Part shown: piece after piece, positions 1 through 8,192 of the stretch
Position numbering within the stretch: the first letter of the stretch is position 1
Layout of the letters: the number at the start of each line of letters is the position of its first letter
Virus record (IMG/VR): IMGVR_UViG_3300025128_006668
Coordinates: 61,402-125,401 of that record
From: a virus
DNA length: 64,000 nucleotides
Direction: 5' to 3' (one strand)
Position numbers and translations under genes: made by a program
The notes under the pieces: generated by a model
Told to the model about the DNA's origin: nothing
The model's input: only the letters and a program-made list of their open reading frames with translations
Databases searched by the model: none

Positions 1-1
1 A

Positions 2-820
2 GATGATGCCTTAGTAATAAGAGGGGCTAACAAACAGGAGGTCAAGATAAAAGACTTTTTTATACCCTACAAAAAGTATACAAAAGTTCATAAGAAGACA
101 TTTGGAGGAAACTTAGTTTTATCGAAAAAGAAAAATAGTAAGCATAACGAATACACTATAATGATCAAGTGCAAAAAGCATTTCTATTCTCCTTTAGGAT
201 GGATAGGTATGGACATAAACAAATACAACCCTGAGTGGCTTGCCATAGCGGAAGATGCCAAAGATGGTTTCTACAACATACTTCCTAAGCCTGATAATAT
301 TGATAAGATAGAAAAGATTAGAGATGACATAGACAAGATGATCGACAACAAGGAAAGATCATCAGGATCGACTAAGAGAAGAGCAAGATTAAGAAAAGCA
401 AAAGATAGGGCTGTATCAGCGTATAGAAGAGAAATCAAAAAGTTTTTACTCCCGATGTTAGACTTCGTACAGTTATGTCGATTTGGACTTTGCTTAGACG
501 GTGTTGCTACAAAAGGAAGAAGCTTTGGTCAGCAAGAAATAAATTCTATACTTGAGAAAGAATGTATAAAGAGAAACATTCCCTTTGCTATGACAAATCC
601 TAGAATGACTACTAGGTCTTGTTATTATTGCGAAGAGAATAATCCTAGGCCTAAAACCTCTGGGCCAGATGCGGGAGTCTACATTTGTGGAAACCCTCTT
701 TGTCCTAAGTTTGAGTCTAGGGAAATTCCCCATGTAAATGCCGCTAGAAACATAGCAAGGCAGGGTAAGAAACGCTTTCTAGAGTCGGCGGTAGAAGAGG
801 GTATAGCTAGCCCTGCTTAA
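2..820 (+). CDS. TnpB/Cas12-like RuvC-fold protein, 5' truncated by window edge
   Basis: The frame is open from the first bases of the window, so the gene starts upstream; 272 residues are visible. The order matches the C-terminal part of IS605-family TnpB: a beta-rich wedge end, a RuvC-I strand (GMDIN, D71 of the fragment), a basic helical insertion, a RuvC-II-like strand (LCLDGV), a zinc ribbon (C207-x2-C210 and C229-x4-C234) and the closing helix motif VNAARNIA. Two catalytic positions look changed: the RuvC-II Glu is Asp (D166), and the Asp before VNAA is His (H244). If correct, cleavage is probably lost or weak, as in TnpB-derived RNA-guided repressors. No TnpA gene or IS ends are visible. 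The family call is fairly sure; loss of activity is inference. Confidence 0.75.
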   Translation, partial: DDALVIRGANKQEVKIKDFFIPYKKYTKVHKKTFGGNLVLSKKKNSKHNEYTIMIKCKKHFYSPLGWIGMDINKYNPEWLAIAEDAKDGFYNILPKPDNIDKIEKIRDDIDKMIDNKERSSGSTKRRARLRKAKDRAVSAYRREIKKFLLPMLDFVQLCRFGLCLDGVATKGRSFGQQEINSILEKECIKRNIPFAMTNPRMTTRSCYYCEENNPRPKTSGPDAGVYICGNPLCPKFESREIPHVNAARNIARQGKKRFLESAVEEGIASPA

Positions 821-880
821 GGCTCTACGATAACATAAATAGCTACTAGCCTTTCTACTGTCGGGCATATAGTTAAGTGG

Positions 881-924
881 GCGACCAGCTTAAACTGAGG
901 CAGTACGTAATTCTTATTGGTCGC
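881..924 (+). other. Stem-loop downstream of the TnpB-like gene
   Basis: GCGACCA (881-887) pairs with TGGTCGC (918-924) across a 30-base loop and is followed by TTTT. It could be a weak terminator. It could also be part of a guide RNA, because TnpB guide RNAs overlap or follow the 3' end of the gene. The rest of 821-941 has no gene. Confidence 0.4.
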
Positions 925-941
925 TTTTAAAAGGATGTATA

Positions 942-1487
942 ATGATAAAGCTAGACTTCACAGAAGAGATGGTGAAAAGTGCTAGAGAAAAAGCACAATC
1001 TCTCGGGGCCATAAATAACTCTATACTCAAGGGCGGTGGAAATGTTGCCGGATACCTTGGAGAGGAGGCTCTTGCTCCGTTTATCGGCGCTGAAATAGTC
1101 AGTAACAATAGAGGTCTAGATAAGTACAATCATGACCTACTCCTACAAGATGGTCACAGAATAGAGGTTAAAACAAAAAGGAGGACTGTCGCGCCAAAAC
1201 CTTACTACGACGTATCTGTTGCCAAAACAAGCAAGCACCAACAGCCAGACATATATGCTTTTATTAGTATAGAATTTCAAAGGGCTAGCTCAGGGCATCC
1301 TAAACAATATTTCGGACTAAAGAACATCTGGCTATGTGGATTTATGGGCGCACACGACTACTGGGATATGGCAAAACTGTGGAAAAGTGGACAAATTGAC
1401 AAAAGAAATAACTTCAAAACTCATGTTGACATGTATAATTTAGAGATAGCGGATTTACACAAAGACTTGTCAGGAATACTTGTATGA
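942..1487 (+). CDS. PD-(D/E)XK nuclease-like protein
   Basis: 181 aa. After a glycine-rich stretch and the helix YLGEEALAPFIGAE (E41/E42) there is a D65...E75-V-K77 pattern (NHDLLLQ, then HRIEVKTKR). This is the catalytic core order of PD-(D/E)XK nucleases (helix Glu, Asp, Glu-x-Lys). The start has AAAGGA 8 bases upstream. Its stop codon overlaps the start of the polymerase gene, so the two are translationally coupled and it may act in DNA processing at replication or recombination. It has no recognisable specificity domain and could equally be a small site-specific endonuclease. The fold call is moderate; the role is inferred. Confidence 0.6.
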   Translation: MIKLDFTEEMVKSAREKAQSLGAINNSILKGGGNVAGYLGEEALAPFIGAEIVSNNRGLDKYNHDLLLQDGHRIEVKTKRRTVAPKPYYDVSVAKTSKHQQPDIYAFISIEFQRASSGHPKQYFGLKNIWLCGFMGAHDYWDMAKLWKSGQIDKRNNFKTHVDMYNLEIADLHKDLSGILV

Positions 1488-3343
1488 AATACGTACCTTT
1501 ACACGTGCATAGCGAATACTCATTACTAGACGGATTATCTAAAACATCAGATATTTACAGTCGTCTAGAACAAATAGAAACAGATGCATGTGCCCTAACC
1601 GATCATGGAAGCGTCAGTGGCGCTGTTGATTTTCATAAGACTATATCCAAGGGATACAAACCTATTCTTGGGTGTGAGCTTTATCTTTCCACGCAGAGTG
1701 CAAAAATAAAAGAGCCCGACAATTCTAAGCTTATGCATCAAGTTGTTCTTGCTAAAGACCTAGAAGGATGGAAAAAGCTTCTAGCTCTTGTTTCTCAAAG
1801 TAATCGACCAGATAATTTCTACTACAAACCTAGAATAGGTCTCGATGAGTTCTTGCAGAGCTGCGCATCTGATTACTCCTTAGTATCATTCAGTGGTCAT
1901 TTGGGATCTAGACTTGGGAATTTATGCTTGAACAATGCTGACTGGAGAAGAGATGCCGCAAGAGAGGCAGAGAGGATGCAGGAGTCTTTTGGCAAGGGAA
2001 ACTTTTTTATAGAGATCCAGCTTATAGACTCGCTAATAAATAAAGAAGCAAAAGAAGTTGCAGAGAAGTTAAGAGAGATAGCTAATATAACTAGGATACC
2101 TACTGTTGCCACCCCCGATGCACACTATTGCAGAAGAGAAGATGCTCATGACCAAAGGGTCCTTTTGTGTACTGCCCTTAGGAAAAGCATAGGTGAGATA
2201 CAGAGGGAAATAAAGCAGGGCAAGTCAGCAGCTATGGAAACCTTCTTTAAGTCTGACAACTACCATATTCCTACATATGAAGAAATGAAAGAGCACCATA
2301 CAGATGAAGAGTTAGATAATACTCTAGCTATAGCCGATATGTGTTCTAGCTATGAAATATTAGGGCCTCCTAACCCTCCTGAATTTAAATGCCCTGACGG
2401 AATGTCTCCTAATGATTATCTCCGGGCCTTATGCAGAGATGGTTGGCGCACAAAAATGGCTCATGTAACAAAAGGTGATGAGCTTTTCTTAGGCTATGGG
2501 CAGCGGGTAGATAAAGAGATAGATATTTTTACTGAGACCAATCTCTCTAGCTACTTCTTGATAGTGCGAGATATCGTCGAAGAAGCTACAAAAAGGGGAT
2601 ACCTAACAGGGCCGGGAAGAGGAAGTGCAGCAGGATGCATGGTATCATACCTCATGGACATAACACAGATAGATCCATTAAGATATGATCTTATTTTTGA
2701 GAGATTCTACAATGCCGGACGTAATGCCGGAGGAAGAGTGTCAATGCCTGATATTGACATTGATGTTCCAAAGCAGTCTAGGTCAGAAATAATTGAGTAC
2801 ATCAAAGAACAATATGGCAAAGATAATGTAGCTCAGATTATTACATTTCAGACACTTAAAGGAAGGGCGGCTCTAAAGAGAGTAATGGCAGCAAGAGGCA
2901 ATATAAGCTTTGACGAGCAGAACGCTATTACCTCACACATTATTGATGAAGCCAAGATTTCTGATGAACTACAGGATATGAGAGATGAGCTAGGAACTGC
3001 CTCGGTTATATCTTGGGCTTTAGAGAACAAGTCTGACAGTCTAAGAGAGTGGTGTGAGGTCGGTGAAGACGGGTCTTTAAATGGTAAGCTCTCTAAAATA
3101 TTTGAACAAGCGATACGCCTTGAAGGCACTAAGATTATTCAGTCTAAGCATGCTGCTGGCGTTGTAGTCTCTCCTCAAAGAATATATGATGTATGTCCTA
3201 TGGTCATAGATAGAGAAGAGAAGGGTATGCTAGCTGGCTTCGAAGGTCCTAGCTGCGAAGATGTTGGTCTTCTAAAGTTAGACATACTAGGAATCAAAAT
3301 GCTAGATAAAATTATGGATGTCTCGGAAATTCTAAAAGTATAA
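1484..3343 (+). CDS. dnaE: DNA polymerase III alpha subunit, N-terminal half (PHP + palm)
   Basis: 619 aa. It begins with a PHP domain (PLHVHSEYSLLDG; ALTDHGSVSG). The nucleotidyltransferase palm follows, with GPGRGSAAG, SMPDIDIDVP (D423, D425) and KLDILGIK (D600). All three catalytic aspartates expected from the E. coli enzyme are therefore present, and the protein stops 20 residues after the third, at the palm/fingers boundary. Fingers, clamp-binding and OB regions are absent here and occur in the gene at 4448-6082. A complete alpha subunit is about 1100-1200 aa, close to the sum of the two (1163). No intein sequence is visible at the break. It overlaps the preceding nuclease gene by 4 bases. 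It presumably works as a two-chain polymerase. Confidence 0.93.
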   Translation: MKYVPLHVHSEYSLLDGLSKTSDIYSRLEQIETDACALTDHGSVSGAVDFHKTISKGYKPILGCELYLSTQSAKIKEPDNSKLMHQVVLAKDLEGWKKLLALVSQSNRPDNFYYKPRIGLDEFLQSCASDYSLVSFSGHLGSRLGNLCLNNADWRRDAAREAERMQESFGKGNFFIEIQLIDSLINKEAKEVAEKLREIANITRIPTVATPDAHYCRREDAHDQRVLLCTALRKSIGEIQREIKQGKSAAMETFFKSDNYHIPTYEEMKEHHTDEELDNTLAIADMCSSYEILGPPNPPEFKCPDGMSPNDYLRALCRDGWRTKMAHVTKGDELFLGYGQRVDKEIDIFTETNLSSYFLIVRDIVEEATKRGYLTGPGRGSAAGCMVSYLMDITQIDPLRYDLIFERFYNAGRNAGGRVSMPDIDIDVPKQSRSEIIEYIKEQYGKDNVAQIITFQTLKGRAALKRVMAARGNISFDEQNAITSHIIDEAKISDELQDMRDELGTASVISWALENKSDSLREWCEVGEDGSLNGKLSKIFEQAIRLEGTKIIQSKHAAGVVVSPQRIYDVCPMVIDREEKGMLAGFEGPSCEDVGLLKLDILGIKMLDKIMDVSEILKV

Positions 3344-3361
3344 TAATAAGAGGAGATAATT

Positions 3362-4033
3362 ATGAATAACAGATGGATTATTGTTTTTGACTGGGAAACA
3401 GATGGCCCAGATCCAACTACCTGCAACCCTGTCGAGTTAGCTGCCGTTCCGGTAGACCCTAGAACATTAGAAGTAAAGACAGATCAGGCATTTAAGGCAG
3501 TTATTAAACCTGATGGTATAGACACAGAAGAATATTTCACAAAGTCCCGACAGGATACTATAGCTTGGCACGCTAAGCAAAGAGGAGTTTCCTCAGAAGA
3601 GATTGTAGAAGATTGGAAGTCAGGACAGTCCGAAAAGGTTGTGTGGAAAAACTTTTGTAACTACTGCTCAAAGTATCATGTTGACAAAAAGCCCGGACAA
3701 TGGTTTACCGAACCCGTCCCTTCAGGCTACAACATAATTAACTTTGATATTCCTATAGCAAGAAGATTGGCAAAAAAATACAAGACAAAACTTCCATTCT
3801 CAGAAGTATCTAAGATAGACATGATGGATATACTGTTTATGTGGTTTGAGAATCTAGACGAACCAAGCAGCATGAAGTTAGATGCATTTAGAAAATTCTT
3901 TGGAATGAAAGCTATACAAGCGCACGAGGCATTGTCTGATACGATTGATGAAGCAGAGCTAATGGTTAAGTTTATAAAATTTCATCGAAGACAAGCTAGC
4001 GTAGGTAAGTTCAAAGGGGCATTTGCAAAATGA
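3362..4033 (+). CDS. DEDDh 3'-5' exonuclease (DnaQ-like)
   Basis: 223 aa. Exo I motif is VFDWETDG (D10, E12), Exo II is NIINFDIP (D129), and Exo III is HEALSDTIDEAE (H188, D193), the DEDDh signature of proofreading exonucleases such as the epsilon subunit. It lies between the two halves of the polymerase alpha gene, so a proofreading role in the same replicase is the natural reading. The ribosome site AAGAGGAG is strong and well placed. It overlaps the next gene by 4 bases. No clamp-binding peptide is obvious at the C-terminus (KFKGAFAK). Confidence 0.88.
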   Translation: MNNRWIIVFDWETDGPDPTTCNPVELAAVPVDPRTLEVKTDQAFKAVIKPDGIDTEEYFTKSRQDTIAWHAKQRGVSSEEIVEDWKSGQSEKVVWKNFCNYCSKYHVDKKPGQWFTEPVPSGYNIINFDIPIARRLAKKYKTKLPFSEVSKIDMMDILFMWFENLDEPSSMKLDAFRKFFGMKAIQAHEALSDTIDEAELMVKFIKFHRRQASVGKFKGAFAK

Positions 4034-4455
4034 AAGTAGGTTTTACTTGCTCATCTTTCGATCTGCTGCATGCTGGTCATATACTAATGCTCAAAGATTG
4101 TAAGGATTACTGTGACCATTTGGTTGTTGGTTTGCAGACAGACCCTACGATTGACAGAAAAGACAAGAACAAACCTATACAAAGTTTCTTTGAAAGATTT
4201 ATACAGCTAGAGGCAGTATCTCATATTGACGAGATATGTGTATATGAGACAGAAGAAGAACTTAAGCAACTTATAAACTATATAAACCCTGACATTAGAT
4301 TCATTGGCATAGATTGGTATGGTAAAGAGTTTACCGACTGCAGAAGTGCAAGGCTTAAAAAATATGAAATGCACTATAATCCGAGATATGGATACTCTAC
4401 AAGCAAACTAAGAAAAGACATATACAAAGCAGAGAAGAAGAGAAAAAATGCGTAG
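4030..4455 (+). CDS. Cytidylyltransferase-like nucleotidyltransferase (TagD/RfaE-C type)
   Basis: 141 aa. It has the HxGH nucleotide-binding motif (LLHAGH, H14 and H17), the lysine/arginine region after residue 43, and the C-terminal STSKLR motif (123-128) of the glycerol-3-phosphate/sugar-phosphate cytidylyltransferase family. The family joins CTP (or ATP) to a phosphorylated polyol or sugar. It lies between the polymerase halves, an unexpected place, but the downstream glycan island offers a metabolic setting. The substrate cannot be read from the sequence. Confidence 0.8.
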   Translation: MKVGFTCSSFDLLHAGHILMLKDCKDYCDHLVVGLQTDPTIDRKDKNKPIQSFFERFIQLEAVSHIDEICVYETEEELKQLINYINPDIRFIGIDWYGKEFTDCRSARLKKYEMHYNPRYGYSTSKLRKDIYKAEKKRKNA

Positions 4456-6082
4456 TTTTGATTGTGGGTGCGAGTTCGAAGAGCGCGGTGATGGTATAGT
4501 ATTTGATTGCGATATTACCAAACTTCCATTAGATTGCAACGCGACTTGGGACTTAATATGCGAAGGTAATACAAAGGGTGTTTTTCAACTAGAGTCTCAG
4601 CTAGGAAGATCCCTAGCAAAACAAGCCAAACCCAGAAACATAAGCGAGCTCTCTGACCTTATCGCCATCATGAGGCCCGGTTGTCTTGAGGCTATTGTCA
4701 AAGGCAAAAGCCTAACGATGCACTATATAGATAGAAAGAAACATGTAGACCACGTTGAGTACTTCCATGAATCCTTGAGACCTATTCTTGAGAGCACTTA
4801 TGGAATCCTTGTGTACCAAGAACAGGCGATTCTCATTGCTACGGAGATTGCCGGATTTGACCTACAGGAAGCCGACATTCTTCGTAAGGCCATTGGTAAG
4901 AAGAAAACAGATGTTATGGCTAAGGTGAAAAAGTCTTTCTTGCAAAAGGCTGAGAAGAGGGGTATTGTCACGAAAGAAGAGGCTGAGGAAATCTTTTCGT
5001 GGATTGAGAAGTCGCAGAGATACTCTTTTAATAAGTCTCACTCTGTTAGCTATGCTTATAATGCTTACCTGACAGCGTATGCAAAAGCTCATTTCCCTAG
5101 AGAGTTCTTTACCTCTTATCTAAAACATGCGGTAGGCAAGCCTGATACTTTCTTGGAAGTTCAGGAGCTAGTTAACAATGCCAAGGTCATGGGTATAAAT
5201 GTTATGCCTCCTAGTATTATAAACATGAACGAAGAGTTTGGATTAATAAATAACAACCCTACTTATGGTATGACTAACGTTAAAGGAGTCGGCTCCTCTG
5301 TCTTTACTAAAATGAAAAAGGACATGGAGGAGCTTGGGATAAACCCTGCGGAGTGCGACTGGAACTGCTTCTTGCTTTGTGTATCCCCTACTGTGAATAA
5401 GAAAGCTTTTGAGGCACTCATACTGGCAGGATGTTTTGACTGCTTTAAGATGCCTAGAACACAGATGATGCATGAATTTTCTATAATAAAAGAACTTTCC
5501 AAGAGAGAAAAGACTTGGCTTAGATCTTACGCTTTAGAAAAAGACGGGATTACTGTTAGCGAATGCTTAGAAGACATGATAGACGCTTCTATGAACAAAG
5601 ATAAAAATAGACCTATCTTTAGAAAAGACCGTGCCCCTGTCGTGCAAGACTTAATAAATTCATACAGCAATCCGGGCTATTCGCTCACTGATTCTTTTTC
5701 ATGGCTAGCGAAGCAAGAAAATGATTATCTTGGAATATCTCTGACATGTAATAAGGTTGATGAGTATAACACCGATATGTCAAACTGCTCATGCAAGGAG
5801 TTTGTAAATGGTTTTGAGAGTACCCATGGAATAGTTCTGGCTGTGCAGATAGAGAGAGTGAGAGAGTGGAAGATAAAGAACGGTCGTGCTAAAGGTCAGA
5901 AAATGGCATTTGTCACTGCTAGTGATTCCAGCTGCTCAATAGATAATATAACTGTCTTCTCTGACGAATGGGCAAAGTATAAAAAGCTAATATATGAAGG
6001 CAACACTGTGCTACTCAGAGGGTCACGGGACAAAGGAAGAGGCGGTTTTTTATTGAAAAGAGCCGAACAACTAAGAAGTTAG
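4448..6082 (+). CDS. dnaE: DNA polymerase III alpha subunit, C-terminal half (fingers to OB fold)
   Basis: 544 aa. It opens with a short CGCEF segment and continues with fingers motifs GVFQLES (44-50), IMRPG and YGILVYQEQ, a helix-rich region (LRKAIGKKK; SFNKSHSVSYAYNAY), and a C-terminal OB fold (about 455-544). These follow, in the standard DnaE order, the point where the N-terminal half ends. The first 20 residues do not match the usual linker and may be an interface tail made by the split. The start overlaps the cytidylyltransferase gene by 8 bases. Together with 1484-3343 it should form one replicative polymerase. Confidence 0.92.
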   Translation: MRSFDCGCEFEERGDGIVFDCDITKLPLDCNATWDLICEGNTKGVFQLESQLGRSLAKQAKPRNISELSDLIAIMRPGCLEAIVKGKSLTMHYIDRKKHVDHVEYFHESLRPILESTYGILVYQEQAILIATEIAGFDLQEADILRKAIGKKKTDVMAKVKKSFLQKAEKRGIVTKEEAEEIFSWIEKSQRYSFNKSHSVSYAYNAYLTAYAKAHFPREFFTSYLKHAVGKPDTFLEVQELVNNAKVMGINVMPPSIINMNEEFGLINNNPTYGMTNVKGVGSSVFTKMKKDMEELGINPAECDWNCFLLCVSPTVNKKAFEALILAGCFDCFKMPRTQMMHEFSIIKELSKREKTWLRSYALEKDGITVSECLEDMIDASMNKDKNRPIFRKDRAPVVQDLINSYSNPGYSLTDSFSWLAKQENDYLGISLTCNKVDEYNTDMSNCSCKEFVNGFESTHGIVLAVQIERVREWKIKNGRAKGQKMAFVTASDSSCSIDNITVFSDEWAKYKKLIYEGNTVLLRGSRDKGRGGFLLKRAEQLRS

Positions 6083-6096
6083 ATTGAAAACTACGC

Positions 6097-6102
6097 TATA
6101 AT
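6097..6102 (+). promoter_or_regulatory. Possible -10 element upstream of the sigma-like gene
   Basis: TATAAT lies 10 bases before the start codon at 6113, in the only real gap (30 bases) of this part of the gene block. No matching -35 box is seen 17 bases upstream, so the call is weak. Confidence 0.25.
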
Positions 6103-6112
6103 AAGGTATAAG

Positions 6113-6562
6113 ATGGATCAGCTTATAGAAGAAAATATGGGACTTGTTGTTTCTGTTGTTAATTCTTTTAAACCAAAGAACGCTACAGAGAGGGATGACT
6201 ATACCCAAGCGGGACGGATAGGCCTATGGAAAGCCATAGCAAAGTATCAAGTTGAAAAGGGAGCAGCTCTATCAACGTATGCATGGAATCCAATCAGGTG
6301 GGAAATTATAAAAGAGATAAAGTCTCTAAAGAAGGGCCGATACCTTACACTGTCTTCGGAGCCCGATGGTTATAATTCTAAGGAATCATTTTGGGAGATA
6401 TGCCCAAGCAATATATCCGACGAAGAATGCCATTTGTTAGAGCTTAGAAGAATGGGATATAAGCTAGATGAGGTATGTCAGATAATAGGCAGAAGCAAAT
6501 CGTATGTCAAAAAAACGATATACGGAGCCATTCATAAAATAAGGGAATCAAATGAACAATAG
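6113..6562 (+). CDS. Sigma-70-like RNA polymerase sigma factor
   Basis: 149 aa. The N-terminal half resembles sigma region 2 (the DDYTQAGRIGLWKAIAKY stretch, then LSTYAWNPIRWEI), the core-binding and -10-recognition helices. The C-terminal part (DEVCQIIGRSKSYVKKTI) is a region-4-type helix-turn-helix. Regions 1 and 3 are missing, as in compact phage or ECF-type factors. A phage-coded sigma would redirect host polymerase to middle or late promoters; the TGGTGTA motifs of the late region are candidates. It overlaps the next gene by 11 bases. Confidence 0.75.
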   Translation: MDQLIEENMGLVVSVVNSFKPKNATERDDYTQAGRIGLWKAIAKYQVEKGAALSTYAWNPIRWEIIKEIKSLKKGRYLTLSSEPDGYNSKESFWEICPSNISDEECHLLELRRMGYKLDEVCQIIGRSKSYVKKTIYGAIHKIRESNEQ

Positions 6563-8192
6563 AAAGAAGAGGGTTCTAGTACTCTCAGAATCTCATCACT
6601 TAGCTTCCGGGTTTGGAACTTATGGCAAAGAGGTTATTAGTCGCCTTGTAGATACAGGGAAGTATGATATTGCGGAGTTCGCGTGCTTTGGTCACCCAGC
6701 ACATTCCCATTCGGTTCCTTGGGATTATTATGGTAATATGCCAATGAGTGCAGACGAAGAAAAGCAATATAACACAAGTCCTATAAACTCTTTTGGATAC
6801 TGGAAATTCGACCTTACATGCTTGCACTTTAAACCAGATATCGTAATATCTTATAGAGATCCTTGGATGGATAAATGGTTGTCTCTACATCCGTATAGAG
6901 ATTATTTTCACTGGGCTTGGATGCCGACCGTAGACTCTGCCCCTCAAAGACGAGAGTGGTTAGATATATTTGAAGGCTGCGATGCTATATTTACATACTC
7001 AGAGTTTGGAACAAAGACCCTTTTGGATCAAACCAATGGAAAAATAAATGTTATTGGCTGTGCGTCTCCCGGCATAGATCCTAATCTATTCAAGCCAGTT
7101 GAAGACAAGAAGCAACTAAAGGCAGAGCTAGGGCTACCTGAAGACTGTTTCATAGTCGGAACAGTAATGAGGAATCAAAAAAGAAAACTCTTCATAGAGC
7201 TTATCAAATCTTTTAGAATATTTCTTGACAATGCTCCAAAAGAAATAGCCGAAAAAACATACTTGTATCTGCACACTAGCTATCCAGAAAAAAGCGGCTG
7301 GGACATAGGTGGAGCGCTAGTAGAGATGGGAGTCGCATCACGAACATTTGTAACATACTGCTGTAGAAATTGTGGCGAATGGTTTACTACCAAGTTTAGA
7401 GATGCTATAACAACGTGCAAGTATTGTGGGGCAAGATCTGCGTATATGCCACATGTAAGTCACGGATTAGATGTTCCAGACCTAATAAAAGTCTACAACT
7501 TATTTGACATATATGTTCAGTATGCTATCTGCGAAGGCTTTGGGATGCCGCAAGTGGAAGCTGCCGCATGTGGTGTTCCTGTCGCTGCGCCTAACTACAG
7601 CGCAATGGAAGATGTTGTAAGACACACTAAGGGAATACCTATAGATATAGCCTGCAAGTTTAGAGAGATGGATACGGGAGCAGACAGGATTTATCCCTGC
7701 AACAAGCATCTAGCTAAAATACTGGAAGACTTCTTCTCGTCTAGCGAGGAGGAAAGAAATAAGAAGAGTGTCGAGGCAAGAGAAGGCGCAATCAAAAGAT
7801 ATAATTGGGACGACACAGCTAAGGTATGGGAGAAGTACTTGGATAGTTATACGCCTACTGGACTTCAAGGAGAGTGGGGATCTCCTCCAAGATTCAAAAC
7901 CCCTGTTGAGCAAATTCCAGACTTGCCTAACAACACTGACCTTACCAGATGGCTTTTGGCAAACGTGGAGCAATCTGAAGATAAAGTATTCTCAAAGCAG
8001 TCGGCAGATTTTTCTGCTGCTTTAAACTTTGGTGCAATGCTGCAGGGAGGACTAGAGCCTATGGACAGAGAGAAGCTTATAAATATAGCTAAGTCAAATG
8101 CTCAAGCTTATAATAAAGCAGAGAATATAAGAGTCTCCAATGTCGAAATACCAGTGCCTAATTTCTACAGAAAGGCTGAAGCGAACAAATGA
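6552..8192 (+). CDS. Glycosyltransferase, GT-B fold (GT4-like) with a zinc-ribbon insertion
   Basis: 546 aa. The N-terminal Rossmann-like domain begins VLVLSESHHLASGFGTYG. The C-terminal domain has the GT4 donor motif EGFGMPQVEAAACGVPVAAP (E328 and E336 in E-x7-E spacing). Between them is a zinc ribbon, C271/C274 and C289/C292, absent from ordinary GT4 enzymes. About 100 extra residues follow the catalytic domain. It is the first gene of a run of sugar genes to 13707 and probably transfers a sugar from a nucleotide donor to a phage or host glycan or to DNA; the acceptor is unknown. Confidence 0.85.
   Translation: MNNRKKRVLVLSESHHLASGFGTYGKEVISRLVDTGKYDIAEFACFGHPAHSHSVPWDYYGNMPMSADEEKQYNTSPINSFGYWKFDLTCLHFKPDIVISYRDPWMDKWLSLHPYRDYFHWAWMPTVDSAPQRREWLDIFEGCDAIFTYSEFGTKTLLDQTNGKINVIGCASPGIDPNLFKPVEDKKQLKAELGLPEDCFIVGTVMRNQKRKLFIELIKSFRIFLDNAPKEIAEKTYLYLHTSYPEKSGWDIGGALVEMGVASRTFVTYCCRNCGEWFTTKFRDAITTCKYCGARSAYMPHVSHGLDVPDLIKVYNLFDIYVQYAICEGFGMPQVEAAACGVPVAAPNYSAMEDVVRHTKGIPIDIACKFREMDTGADRIYPCNKHLAKILEDFFSSSEEERNKKSVEAREGAIKRYNWDDTAKVWEKYLDSYTPTGLQGEWGSPPRFKTPVEQIPDLPNNTDLTRWLLANVEQSEDKVFSKQSADFSAALNFGAMLQGGLEPMDREKLINIAKSNAQAYNKAENIRVSNVEIPVPNFYRKAEANK

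Noticed and set aside
3290-4480. Split intein or intron explaining the broken polymerase gene
   Set aside because: No intein block, no Cys/Ser/Thr splice junction and no intron structure; two complete unrelated genes lie between the halves.
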